Assembly: GCA_963573385.1 (NCBI GenBank)
Contig: CAUYLG010071306.1
Coordinates: forward strand, 62,001-126,000
Source: Cacajao melanocephalus
Lineage: Eukaryota > Chordata > Mammalia > Primates > Pitheciidae
DNA: 64,000 nucleotides
Reading direction: 5' to 3'
The notes under the pieces were generated by a model that saw only the letters and a list, made by a program, of their open reading frames with translations, made no database searches and was not told the origin of the DNA. Below are positions 13,001-23,449 of the stretch, piece by piece (position 1 is the stretch's first letter; every line of letters begins with the position of its first letter). The position numbers were made by a program, and so were the translations under genes.

Positions 13001-13857
13001 CAAAGAAGCTGTCCTCTTGGCTGGAGAGAGAAAATTCTATGACTTTCTTTTTAGACTTCTTGACAGCTAAAAACAGCAAGGGAACATTCAAACTTAGACA
13101 TAAATAATTCAACAAGGATTTTTCTCGAGCTTCATAACCAATATTAGTTTCTTTCTCTTTCTTGTCACTGCTCCTATGTCCTTTACTGGGAGGAATAACC
13201 TTCCCCTTATACCTGCCATTGATTTGATCTGGTAGACATTTGGGGCAGCAGCAAAGAGAAATTGATGATAACCTCACTGGCTATAACCTTGTGTGGCCTC
13301 CTAAAATGCTTATAGGATTCTCCTTCCATTTTTATGTAAGGTGTCACAGGGTTTGATTTTTTTCTATTTAAAAAAAATTTAATGCTTTATTACAGTGTGT
13401 TACTGGAAACATTTTCCTCCCAATGAAAAAGCATGATTGTAATAAAGAAGGTCTGACACAATTTTTGTGAAGACTCTTCTGCACTGGGGCTGGGCCTCAG
13501 TTATTAGATCTCTGCCAGTTCTTTCTTTGTGGCATTAGTAACATGGGTAACCAAATATATTCCCTCTCACCTTTTGAATTGCTTTTTATAGTTAACAGAT
13601 TAATGAAATATAAATTATTATTAAAATGTGGGTATGGGAGCCAAGAGGAAGAATAGGAACTGCCTTCATTTCATCAGTCTGCAATGAATTCTTTCCTTTT
13701 ATAGATTACCTGTCAACTCAAACATCATTAAAAAATTCTGCATGACTCAGTGAGAAAGATTTTGAACTAATTCTTTAAAAGGAAGGTACGCTTTTCTTGG
13801 AAGGGGAGACTATAATTTCATGCATTTTCTATTTCATAGACTTCAGAGTTGCCTAAT
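10036..13857. other. Long stretch without recognised genes or repeats
   Basis: About 3.8 kb is mostly unique. A perfect cAMP-response palindrome TGACGTCA lies at 12055-12062. The region 12400-13290 has balanced composition and an open frame of 114 codons on the minus strand (12933-13277) with no domain I recognise. Nothing here supports a gene call. Confidence 0.4.
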
Positions 13858-13935
13858 TTTTTCTTTTCTTTTTCCCTTCATTCTCTTCTTCTTTCCCTTT
13901 CCTTCTCTTTTTATCTTCTTCCTCTTTTCCCTCCT
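13858..13935. repeat. Polypyrimidine CT-rich tract
   Basis: About 78 bases of almost pure C and T (units such as CTTTT and TTCTTC) form a low-complexity tract. Confidence 0.85.
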
Positions 13936-13944
13936 TGATTTTCA

Positions 13945-14400
13945 TGATAACTGATATCCTGCTTTATGCCAGAAATTCTACTTAGTACAACAGGGGGACA
14001 GGGGTGTGAATACAAGGATCAGAAGTCTGCAGTGCTGTCATTAATGAAGTGTCAGGAGAATGAGTGAAAAACAACGATGTAGTTGTGTCAAATGCAGTCC
14101 TAGAAGCCAGGGCACTACAGGTGCTCACAGCAAGGCTTGGAAGAGGAGGGCAAACTTTGTCCCACATTGGGGCTATTTTTGCCGAGAAGGTGACTTTTGA
14201 GATGGATTTTGATTGAAGAGTAGGAGCTACCAAACGCTGAGAGACAGAGTTAAAGAAGAGAAAGATGTCATGGTCAACTGATGCAGCAAGAGAAAATGTT
14301 GCTGAGTAAGAGGAATGTAACATTTAAGAAGAGGCAACTTGGAATGCTGAAGGAATTTTCAGAGAAAGGAGGAGCAGGGCAAAGGAATGTTTTTTAGATT
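13945..14400 (-). mobile_element. L2 element, antisense
   Basis: Antisense L2 blocks appear in order: 'gctttatgccagaaattcta' (terminal size-class phrase), then 'gagaaggtgacttttgagat' and 'gattgaagagtaggagctac', the complement of the L2 'caaaagtcaccttctc' region. Confidence 0.65.
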
Positions 14401-14439
14401 GAGGGGTACACTAATAGCATTTTAAGTCATTGCTGATGC

Positions 14440-14578
14440 TTATGACAATCAGGAAAAGTTGCTATACTTATAAGCATTTCAATCAAGAGGGAATTGAGAC
14501 TTGAAGTTAAGTGCTTCACCCAAAGTCATAGACCTATTAAATGGCAGAGCCAGAACTCAATTTTTCATGACTCCCTAA
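14440..14578 (+). mobile_element. MIR fragment, sense
   Basis: The MIR core 'agttaagtgcttcacccaaa', then 'attaaatggcagagccagaa', then 'ctcaa' is present in the sense orientation. Confidence 0.7.
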
Positions 14579-15394
14579 CCAATCCTCACCTTCTACACCA
14601 GTACAACAGGAAGCAGGGTCCTGGAAGGGCAAGAACATATCTTTAAAAGTCATTTATTGCATCAGGTGGCAAACTGACTCCAAATCACCATAACACAGAG
14701 CTCTAGGAACTCACTATTTCCAAAAAACTCAGAGCTAATAGGTCACCAGCTTTGCAGCCTCATCTCTCTGGCTTGCATAAGATACCTCAAATTTATTTGG
14801 CATGTGCTAGACAAGGGAGGCAGGTAGGATTTTCTGAGGCCATCTGAATGCTATGTTAGTGGATCTTGTCAGGACTGAGTAGCTGATGCTGGGGAGAAAA
14901 ATAACTTCCAAACATTAACTTATTAACACAGAAAACATTGCCTTTTTACTCATACACATGTCCACCAGGGGCTGGAGGAGTGCCTTCCTCCATACATTTG
15001 TCAATCAAGGGCTCAGGTGGAGAGAGATCACACCGTCATCTTAGGACACTGACTTTTTAACACAGCATGTTGGGATTTGCTTCAGCAAGACAAGGACATG
15101 CTGGGAGGTGAGTGTGGGCACGTAAGTGCTTTGGGCTGGAAGTGATGCACATCACTTCTGCTCACATTTTATCATCTATTACCAGTCACATTGTCACAGG
15201 ACTTCAAATGAGTGAGGGATCGTAATCCTCAGTATACATGGAAGGAAAAGATTGGCATGCATGTGGGATGTCTGCCACAGAGGTCTAGAAATGCTCCAGT
15301 ATATTTCCTCTAAGACTTTAAGGTATAATCAAAAATCAATGCTAGATGCCTCTAGAGCTGTCGCTGCTCCTGTTTCTATTTACTTTTTGCTCTC
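14579..15394. other. Unclassified intergenic sequence
   Basis: No repeat family or exon is recognised in these roughly 800 bases. Confidence 0.45.
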
Positions 15395-15576
15395 TCTAAT
15401 ATAGTAGTCACTAACCACGTGTAGATTTTAAAATAAGAATACAATAAAATAAAACAGTTCTTCAGTTGCGCTGCATTTCAAGTGCTCCATAGCCACTTAC
15501 GGCTAGTGTCCACCATTATGGAAAATACTGATGTAAAAGAGTTCTATCATTGCCAAAAGCTCTGTTGGACAGTGAT
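15395..15576 (-). mobile_element. MER20-like hAT-Charlie element
   Basis: The sequence reads as the complement of MER20: 'gcatttcaagtgctccatag', 'ccacttacggctagtgtcca' and a terminal 'gctctgttggacagtg'. It is a small non-autonomous DNA transposon. Confidence 0.75.
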
Positions 15577-15584
15577 GTCTAGAC
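15577..15584. repeat. 8-bp TSD of the split hAT element, left copy
   Basis: GTCTAGAC here matches GTCTAGAT at 20424-20431. Eight-base duplications are the hAT hallmark. The pair brackets one element now split by 4.6 kb. Confidence 0.75.
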
Positions 15585-15770
15585 TGAGGGTCAGCAAACT
15601 TTTCTGTAAAAGGTCAAATAGCAAATATTTTAGACTTTGCAGGACAAGCAGTCTCTGTTACAGCTACTCAACTCTGCTGTTGTAGTGTGAAAGTATCCAT
15701 AGGCAATATGTAAGCAAATAGGCATAGTTATGTTCTAATAAAACTTTATTTAAAAATGCAGGCAGCAGAT
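15585..15770 (+). mobile_element. Small hAT element (MER3-like), left part
   Basis: It begins 'tgagggtcagcaaacttttc', continues through 'taaatattttagactttgc' and 'gttctaataaaactttattt', and stops at 'gcaggcagcag'. The missing end is found at 20373-20423. Together they make about 225 bp, the usual size of such non-autonomous elements. The MER3 name is from memory and uncertain. Confidence 0.75.
15758..15770. repeat. TSD of the HERC5 retrocopy, left copy
   Basis: GCAGGCAGCAGAT is repeated as GCAGGCAGCAGGT at 20373-20385. Upstream lies TTTAAAAAT, a good TT/AAAA-type L1 endonuclease site. If the A-run is included, the duplication is longer. Confidence 0.75.
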
Positions 15771-18016
15771 CTGCCGCTCCCTGGGGTGCTTGGCAGTCCT
15801 GGAGGGCAGTGGGGTGGGCATCCGGGTTCACCAGCTGGTCACGGGGAGCGACAACGCCCAGATGCCAAAGTGCATTAAGTTAGGAAAAAAGAATGATGAT
15901 ACATTCCATGCGCCAAGGAGAAGACCACATGCTGATTCTCTCATCAGATGGTAAACCATTTGAGTATGACAAATATAGCATGAAACATCTAAGGTCTGAA
16001 AGCATTTTGTAAGAAAAAAATATATAATTCAGGTCACGTGTGGAGATTATCATACACTCTCAAAAGGTGGTGAGCTTTTTGCCTGGGGACAGAACCTGCA
16101 TGTGCAGCTTGGAGCTGGAAGGAAATTTCCCTTAACTACCACGACACAGATTGTGGAGCATCCCACAGGGGTACCCTTGGCCCAGATTTCTGCCGGAGAA
16201 GCCCATAGCATGGCCTTATCCATGTCTGGAAACATTTAGTCATGGGGAAAAAATGAATTTGGACAACAAGGCCTAGGCCACACTGAGAGTAAAGATTCTC
16301 CTTCCCTTATTGAAGCACTAGACAATCAGAAAGTTGAATTTCTCGCTTGTAGTGGCTCTCACACTGCCGTACTCACACAGGATGGGCTGCTGCTTACTTT
16401 TGGTGCTGGAAAACATGGGCAACTTGGTCACAGTTCAACACAGAATGAGCTAAGACCCTGTTTGGTGGCTGAGCTTGCTGGGAATAGAGTGACTCAGATA
16501 GCATGCGGAAGGTGGCACGCATTTGCCTATGTTTCTGATTTGGGAAAGGTCTTTTCCTTTGGCTCTGGAAAAGAAAGACAACTGGGAGACGGTGGAACAT
16601 GTGACCAGCTGATAACGCTTCCCGTGAAAGTATTATCAAGTGAAGAACTCAAACTTGAAAGCCATACCTCAGAAAAGGGTTTAATAATGATTGCTGGAGG
16701 GAATCAAAGCATTTTGCTCTGGATAAAGAAAGAGAATTCCTATGTTAATCTGAGGAGGACAATTCCTACACTGAATGAGGGGACTGTAAAGAGATGGACT
16801 GCTGATGTGGAGACTAAATGGTGGCAGAGCACAGAAAGGGGAAATCCAAGAGATATTTTCATCTCCTGCTTATCTAACTGGAAGTTTTTTAAGGAAAAGA
16901 AGAACTATAGAAATGATTCCTGCCAATTTGGACTTAAATAAAGCAAGAAACGTCTTCAAGGCATTAACCCAAAAGGACTGGATTACTAATATGCCTCAAA
17001 GGTAATCTGCTCAAAAGACTTCCATTTCATTCTCCACAACAAGAAGCTTTAGAAGTTTTCTTCCTTGTCCCAGAATGTCCCCTGATGCACAATTCTAATA
17101 ACTGGGAGAGCCTTGTGGTTCCATTTGCAAAGATTGTTTGTAAAATGAGTGACTGGTCTTCACTGGTTCCGGAAGAGTATTGGGCAACTCTGCAAGAATC
17201 CACTTTCAGCAAACTGGTCCAGATGTTTATAACAGCCGGCATATGCCAGTTAGATTACTGAGAGAATGGTAATGTTCAGGCTCTCCTAGAAATGTTGAAG
17301 AAGCTGCACAGGATAAACCAGATGAAATGTCAACTGCCTGAAAGCATTTTCCAAGTAGACAACTCTTGAACCATCTCAATTTTTTGCAGAAGTATGCAGA
17401 AGGTACTTGTGGAAAATGACTGCAGACACTTCAGAAAATGTAGAATGCTTTTTCATATTCAGTCACTCTCCATTTATCTTTAATAATCTGTCAAAAATTA
17501 AACTACATACAGACACACTTTTAAAAATACAGGGTAAAAAACATAAAGCTTATTTAAGGTTGGCAGCAATTGAGGAAGAGAGTCTGAATTCGCTTTGCTG
17601 CCCACGTTTAATCTAACAGTCAGAAGGAATCACTTGATTGAGGATATTTTGAATCAGCTAAGTCAATTTGAGAATGCAGACCTGAGGAAGGAGGTAGGGA
17701 TTTCATTTAGTGGAGAAATTGGGTATGACCTCGGAGGAGTCAAGACAGAGTTATTCTATTGTCTGTTTGAAGAGATGACCCAGCCAGAATGTGGGATGTT
17801 CATATGAACATATATCCTGAGGGACTTCCTGCATGTGGTTTCCGGTTAGGCTTAGATTTGAGAAGAAAAGATACTTCTTTGGGGTTCTATGTGGACTTTC
17901 CCTGTTCAGTTGCAATGTTGCCAACCTCCCTTTCCCACTGGCACTGTTGAAGAAACTTTTGGACCAAATGCCATCATTGGAAGACTTAGAAGAACTCAGT
18001 CCCAATTTGGGAGAGT
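15771..18016 (+). pseudogene. HERC5P: HERC5 retropseudogene, exonic part
   Basis: HERC5 is an interferon-induced ligase of about 1024 residues with an RCC1-like domain and a C-terminal HECT domain; it attaches ISG15 to nascent proteins. This intronless copy covers roughly residues 57 to 765: RCC1 repeats to about 16720 (for example 'AGKHGQLGHSS' and 'VFSFGSGKERQLG'), the linker, and the start of the HECT domain ('[13 protein letters not shown]'). The 5' end and the catalytic-cysteine half are missing. It is broken by indels near 15890-15930, TAG at 16237, a one-base insertion near 16838, a deletion of about 11 bases near 16991, TGA at 17259 after a deletion, and TGA at 17805. The longest surviving frame is 16462-16941. 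Match to HERC5 over HERC6 is from remembered proteins; the symbol is descriptive. Confidence 0.9.
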
Positions 18017-18379
18017 AACTAAACATAGTTACTGAGAAAGGACCCTATCTAACACATATTTAGGCAAATATTTAAATACACACACTTTGTAATATTTTCA
18101 TGTTCAACAGCAGCATTTTAGGTACTTTAGACCAGTTTTAACTTTGACAAGAATTGTTGGATAATAGTTTCATTTTCTAAAATTAAGAAGTGTTGATTAT
18201 TCTCATACCTAGTCTTCAATGTTTGCATTAATCTTTCAACTTTTTCTGTGTAGAAACAGTCATGCACAGGGCATAGGTTACACCTTGGTGCAAAATCTGC
18301 TAGTGATGTTTATATTAAGTGCTGTTTCATGTCATACCTTTAAAATGGAAATCTATTTCTAAGTTAAGAGATAAGCCAC

Positions 18380-18930
18380 CGCCTCACAAAAAATGGCAAC
18401 AGTAGAAGGGTTCTAATATCCCTGCTGTGTAAAGCATTCCTATGCATCCAGTAAGAAATATTGACAAAGTATCTGACAAAGCAACCTGGGAAAGAAGCAA
18501 TAGAAATGCCTCCCAAATAAAAACATCTTCAATCTCACCAGTGCTCATAGAATGCATATTAAAATGAGAGGCTAATTTATACTTCAAATTGACAGTGGTT
18601 TGAAGGGTTGATGTTATATTGTATTAGCAAGTGCTTGAAAATTTCTTTCTAATTTTAGATATTATTAGTGGAAATATATATTGGTACTCCTTTTCAGAGA
18701 ACAGTGTGGCAGGACTTATCAAAATTGAAACATGTTTGCCTTTTTGACCCAACAATTCTATTTCTAGACATTTAACTTTAAGAAATACACAACCATGCAA
18801 GGATCAGTGTATACTAATATACACTGTATTTATAGTTAATAATATAAAGACTCCCTAAATGTCTTTCAATAAGGGAATGATGTATTTTTGGTATATTTAT
18901 GCAGTGGAATACTACAGAGATCTTTTTTTT
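18380..18930 (+). mobile_element. Ancient L1 (L1M) 3' fragment
   Basis: Diverged L1 phrases occur in order: 'catcttcaatctcaccagtg', 'ttgacccaacaattctattt', 'tctttcaataagggaatgat' and 'gcagtggaatactacagaga'. Confidence 0.75.
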
Positions 18931-18947
18931 TTTAAAGAATAAGAACA

Positions 18948-19248
18948 GGCCAGGCATGATGGCTCATCCCTGTAATCCCAACACTTTGGGAGGCTGAGGC
19001 AGCTGGATTGCTTGAGCCCAGGAGTTTGAGACCAGTCTGGCCAATATAGCAAGATGTCATCTCTACCAAAAAAAAAAAAAATACAAAAATTAGCTGGGCA
19101 TGGTAGCACACACCTGTGGTCCCAGCTACTTAGGAGGCTGAGGTGGGTGGCTAGATTGAGCCCAGGAGGTCAAAGCTGCAGTGAGCTGTGATCATACCAC
19201 TGCACTCCAGCCTAGGCAACAGATGCCATGTCTCAATTAAAAAAAAGG
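18948..19248 (+). mobile_element. AluJ-like SINE, sense
   Basis: This is a full-length Alu with an old-type left arm ('ggattgcttgagcccaggag'). It is flanked by a TSD, ATAAGAACAG (18939-18948) and ATAAGAGCAG (19249-19258), with one mismatch. Confidence 0.9.
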
Positions 19249-19258
19249 ATAAGAGCAG

Positions 19259-19412
19259 TAATATGATTTTAGTATTATTATCATCCTTCTTTTACAGATT
19301 CAGAAACTAAAGCACAGAGAGGTTAGTCAACTTGCTCAAGGCCCCGTAATGACAGAACCATGATCTGAACACATTCTGGCTCCCGAGCCTATTAATCATT
19401 ATACTAACTATA
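19259..19412 (+). mobile_element. MIR SINE, sense
   Basis: MIR core blocks 'ttacagattcagaaactaaa', 'cacagagaggttagtcaact' and 'tgctcaaggccccgtaatga' are in order. Confidence 0.8.
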
Positions 19413-19585
19413 CTAATAAGATAGGGAAAAACTATCAAAAGCACAAGATTTAGAAAGAAGGAGATAAATCTGTCATTATTATTTTACTGGAAACATCGAA
19501 GATAACCTAAATAATGCTTATGCCTCAAAGGACTTAATAAACTTAATAACAATATGCATGAACTGAAAGATCTTTAAATATGTAT

Positions 19586-19919
19586 CACTGTTTCTCAAAT
19601 TTTTAGGTCTTAACATTCTCTTAAAAATTATTGAGGACTCCAAAGTGCTTTTACTTAGGTTGATTACATGTGTCAATATTTATAGAATTAGAAATTAAAT
19701 ATTTTAAACACAGGAATACACAAATATTCATTCTGTTAGCTATCAGAGAATTCCACAGTATCATATAGCCTCTTGAAAACTCGTTACTCACAACAGAATG
19801 TGAAAAGAGGCAAATAACATCTTAATAATGTTATGCAAATAGTTTCAACTTCATGAATTCTGTAAAGGCCCAAGGATCCCCAAGAATTGCTGGTCTGGCT
19901 CACACTTTGAGAACCATTG
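19586..19919 (+). mobile_element. hAT element (Tip100/Arthur-Zaphod type), internally deleted
   Basis: The ends are inverted repeats: 'cactgtttctcaaat' at the left and the complement of 'cactttgagaaccattg' at the right. The interior carries 'aaattattgaggactccaaag' near the left and 'cccaaggatccccaagaatt' near the right, as in hAT-Tip100 fossils. There is no transposase coding capacity. Confidence 0.7.
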
Positions 19920-19934
19920 ATCTCTGTATTCAGT

Positions 19935-20365
19935 AAAACTCCAATTTTAATCCCAAGAAGCTTTTTATTAAACTTGACAACCTGGTTCTAAAATTTATAT
20001 GGATGAACAAAGGGCCAAGAATAGCCAGAAATAATTCTTAAGGCAAATAAGGACGGAGAACTTGGTCTGTCAGCTATCAAGAATTATTAGAAAGCTGTAT
20101 TAATTAGGACAGTATGATATTGGTGCAGGTTTTCCAAAAGAGCAGAAGAGAAAGCTCAGAAATGGACCCATGCCTATTTGGAACTTTATTAGAGGTGACA
20201 TATTTGATCAAGGGGAATAGGAGTACTACTCAAAAAATGGAGCTGGAAAAAAATGATATCTATCTGGGGAAAAAATGAAAGTGGATTCTTATCTTATGCC
20301 ATACATGGTAATCAACTCCGTGTGGATGAGGATGTAGATATTAAATGCAAAAACTGTGAAAAACA
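19935..20365 (+). mobile_element. Ancient L1 (L1M) ORF2 fragment
   Basis: Phrases such as 'ttatatggatgaacaaaggg', 'ggacagtatgatattggtgc' and 'gaaatggacccatgcctatt' are typical of the late ORF2 part of old L1s. It ends exactly in the A-rich tail of the larger insertion. Confidence 0.75.
20340..20345 (+). promoter_or_regulatory. ATTAAA poly(A) signal before the A-rich tail
   Basis: ATTAAA, the commonest variant signal, lies about 14-25 bases upstream of the A-rich run 20359-20370 and the TSD. The spacing is right for the signal used by the retrotransposed transcript. Confidence 0.5.
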
Positions 20366-20372
20366 AACGAAC

Positions 20373-20385
20373 GCAGGCAGCAGGT
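20373..20385. repeat. TSD of the HERC5 retrocopy, right copy
   Basis: GCAGGCAGCAGGT duplicates 15758-15770 with one mismatch and directly follows the A-rich tail. It is also the point where the hAT element resumes. Confidence 0.75.
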
Positions 20386-20423
20386 GGGATTTGGGCCATG
20401 GGCCATTTGTTTCCCAAGCCCTG
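20384..20423 (+). mobile_element. Small hAT element (MER3-like), right part
   Basis: 'tgggatttgggccatgggcc' followed by 'atttgtttcccaagccctg' completes the element begun at 15585. Its end is the inverted repeat of the left end and is followed by GTCTAGAT, the second 8-bp TSD copy. Confidence 0.75.
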
Positions 20424-20431
20424 GTCTAGAT

Positions 20432-20824
20432 CAATGGTCTCCAGAGGGATGGTAGCCATTTTTACAAGACCATTCAATGAATATGGTAGGAAAACATTAG
20501 AACTTCAGTTTATATTTACATTAAGAAAAATAATCCAGTAATCTTTACTTGTCTCCAGGATCCCAAGTGGCATTGGTTCCTTCTGTCTTGGTCCTTTTGT
20601 TGGCTGGTCACATGTGACATATGTTAGTTGAGAGTTCCACAACCCAGGATGGTGTACTGTGGTGGAAATAGGTACTTTTTTCTAGTACATTGTGACATAA
20701 TATAGTCTACATAGCCTAGTTTTGTAATTTTATGAGTTGAATTACCCATAATAATAAGTTACTATTGAATAAACTAACCCTCCATGTGATAAAATCTTTT
20801 TCTATAGAGACATGACTGTGTATT
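20432..20824. other. Unclassified intergenic sequence
   Basis: No repeat or gene is recognised immediately beyond the split hAT element. Confidence 0.45.
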
Positions 20825-21385
20825 ATGCTATTGACTCTCGCCTCACTCTGCACTCTGCCCTGTGACCCATTGTTTGGGTCTCAGGCCACAGTTCTGCTTT
20901 GTCATTTGGTTCCCTGTGCAGAATCTGTCAACCTGAAAGGTAGGAGGGGAGAGCAGGAATTTTCTCCTTCTTACTTGACAACAGCTGCTTTTGCTGTTGT
21001 CACCCCAGTTGGTTCCAAAAGCAGTTGGTTCCAGTTCTCAGCTTCTTTCCACACTCAGAAACTCCAGTGTGGCAGCACCAGCCAGGCTGTGCTTCCTCCT
21101 CAAAAGTCTGAGCCCAACCCTGTGTGCTCCTCCTTTGAGTACCTGAGGAAGGAGCGCTAATACCTCTTCAGGGATCTGGGCCCCAGGACACCCAGCCTCC
21201 CCCCGGCCTTGGGGTCTATTAACCCTAACTTCATCCCTTTGATTTCTGGCCCCAGGAGTGGAAGCTACTTCCAAAGTTAATGTGGACTCTGAGACCACAG
21301 TGTCCCCTTTCCCCTTTTAAGTCCTAAATGCCTCTTGAGCCAATTTCCTTTATTAAATTATCTGTCAAAATAACTAGAGTTGTTT
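20825..21385 (+). repeat. Probable old interspersed repeat, family not named
   Basis: The stretch is markedly more GC-rich than its flanks. It ends in a phrase I associate with a mammalian repeat 3' end ('cctttattaaattatctgtc', then 'aaaataactagagttg'). I cannot tell whether it is an old L1 3' UTR or an LTR. ORFs of 86-111 codons here have no domain. Confidence 0.35.
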
Positions 21386-21829
21386 GTTTGATGCATGGGC
21401 CCCACCTTATACAGACGCTGTAAAGTACAGGTTAATAATTTCAAATATCAGATAACAAGAAAATGGTGGTGCCGACTACATGAAGATCACGATTTAATCA
21501 TACAAGCCATATGTTGAAAAAAGGAAGATTGGAAAAATCACTGGTGTTAGGATGACTCTCACCTCTGGTTTATATTGTGCTTTGGATATGAATTAATGAC
21601 GATCAGAAGATGAAACAATTATCAAGACAATTAAAAACAAAGCAACCAAAACATAAGGAAAAACCTGTATCATGTTCAAGGATATTTAAAATCATGAGAT
21701 ATTCAATCTTTTACTAATATTTACTGAACTTCATGTTAAATGTTTAGAAGCAACTTTTGAGGTTTAAAGAATAGCTTTCTGAGTGCAGGCAGCATTTTTC
21801 AATTTAGTTTAATGCAATACCCTAAGAAC

Positions 21830-21895
21830 TTATAAAAATATGTGGCATGTAGTAGACAATCAATATATGTATTTAATGAATAAATGCATAGTAAT
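21830..21895 (+). mobile_element. Possible L2/MIR3-type 3' terminus
   Basis: 'atgtggcatgtagtagacaa' followed by 'tcaatatatgtatttaatga' resembles the 'cctggcacatagtaggc...tcaataaatattt' ending of L2. It is short and weak. Confidence 0.35.
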
Positions 21896-21939
21896 TAACA
21901 GTGAAAAACAATAATTTTACATGCCATTGGAAAATCCCT

Positions 21940-23060
21940 TATTCTTATGGTAAAAATGGCTAACATCATGTTTGGCAAACAATATAGCAATAAATTAAAA
22001 TGCATTCCTTTGCCAGCAAATGCTATTGGAAAGCTCAGAGAAAACACAGCTGATCATTTGAAGAAACACGCATTAGAGCAAACACAGAACGTTTGCTATA
22101 TAGCTGCCTCAAGGTACAGCTGGCTTTATCATGTCTCAGTTTATAGTACTTATTAGAATTTGTTTCATTAATGAACATAAAAAAATACTTTGTGACCCAT
22201 AAAAGAAGAAAGTATCAAATAAGATGCTTTTTATAGATTAACTGACTTCTTTAAAACAATTTCCTGGAAAAGCTGGGTTAGTATAGTTGCTTTGACTGGA
22301 ATTTCAAAAAGAAAGGATTCAGGAGTAAAATCACAGAGTAAGAATCAGGAGGGCAATTCATTTTTTGCAACATTCATAAGCAGAAACATTACAGGGAAGA
22401 AGTTGAGGCCAAATATAACCAAAGTGCTACATGGCTTATTGATGTGATTAATTTTTTTCTTTTTAAGACTTTGAAATATTTCATCTTTACAGTGTTTGTA
22501 ACAAGATGAAGAGTGACCACGAAAATAATTTTAACCACATGCAAGTTTGTTCTTCGTTCTGTGGCAAATTATTTAAAAGAGAAGTAAAACTGAAAGATAA
22601 GTTATACTTGATTCTTTTACAAACACAGAAATGCTTCAAATTTGCTGACCTTTCATATAACAAGTGGCTTTCCTTAGTACATTCCTTAGAAGATATTTTA
22701 AAAACATACACTTTTAATCAATCCCTTCAACATAAAGGTGATATATTAGTTGTGAATGAGAAAGTAATTGTTTTTCAAAAGATACCCATGTTATGGAAAG
22801 AGCATTTTGAAAAGTGCCATTTGGAAAGGTTGTAATTGTTATGTGATTTTGTTGCTGAAAATGGCCTAAGATTCTATCAACATAATCAACATTTGAAAAA
22901 ATATTCTGACTCCTTGAATCATATTACTCATGCTCAAAACAATTTTTAAAAAATAAGAATGTTACACTTGCTAATTAATTTGTAGAAACAAATGCGTGCA
23001 TTTAGGGAATACAAAAATTTGCTAGCTAAATATCCACACAAACTTTGCCTAATTGAAGGA
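21940..23060 (+). pseudogene. Relic of a hAT/ZBED-type transposase ORF
   Basis: Two open pieces in order resemble hAT transposases of the Charlie/ZBED/SCAND3 group. Residues from 21947-22156 ('KLKCIPLPANAIGKLRENTA') match the 'IPLS-NTV-RRI--M' block. Residues from 22506-22835 ('KLKDKLYLILLQTQ', then 'FNQSLQHKGD', then 'VFQKIPMLWKEHFEK') match the helical block with 'LN-SLQGK' and 'AF-KKL-LW'. The sequence between, and on to about 23060, keeps scattered similarity but is shifted and stopped. It could be part of a Charlie transposon or a retrocopy of a domesticated hAT gene. I did not find its terminal repeats. The resemblance is judged by eye. Confidence 0.5.
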
Positions 23061-23449
23061 TGAGGACTGAAAGATAGGTCAGATTTTCGCAAGTGTGGGG
23101 AGCTTTTCCATTTTGATCTACATACCTTTCTTAGGTAGGTATTTTATGTTGGACAGCTAAATATTGACATGAACTTGAGTTTAAATCAGATATTCTCATT
23201 GTATCTCAGAGTATTAAATCTGGATTTTCATAGATAATGAAGCATTTTAATTACCTTGCTCTCTAAAAAAATTATGTTGTATTTTAGTGAGATTAAATGT
23301 AGTTTTGTATCACAAAAATAATATAATATTAATGAAATATTAAAAGTGATTTATATTCGATGTCAAGAAATTGAAGATACATACAGTAACTTCTAGGGGA
23401 AATCCTGAAATATTAGAATAAGAGTATATATTTAACAAGCAAATTAGGG

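Larger units (their letters stand above)
18017..20372 (+). other. Non-exonic 3' tail within the retrocopy's TSD
   Basis: Similarity to HERC5 coding sequence stops at 18016, just before GTAACT, which looks like a splice donor. The sequence then runs through L1M, an Alu, a MIR, a hAT element and another L1M before an A-rich end at 20359-20372 and the second TSD copy. MIR and hAT copies are older than a retrocopy this similar to HERC5. They most easily arrived as part of the same transcript, that is, read-through into an intron. This is inference; only 18380-20365 is explained by named repeats. Confidence 0.55.

Noticed and set aside
12933..13277. 114-codon open frame on the minus strand with a Cys-rich start and Lys-rich middle
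   Set aside because: I could not match it to any family, and no poly(A), TSD or exon structure supports a processed copy.
16462..16941. 159-codon open frame with clear RCC1 repeats
   Set aside because: It is the longest undisrupted piece of the HERC5 retropseudogene. Upstream and downstream parts are frameshifted or stopped, and there is no start or catalytic domain.
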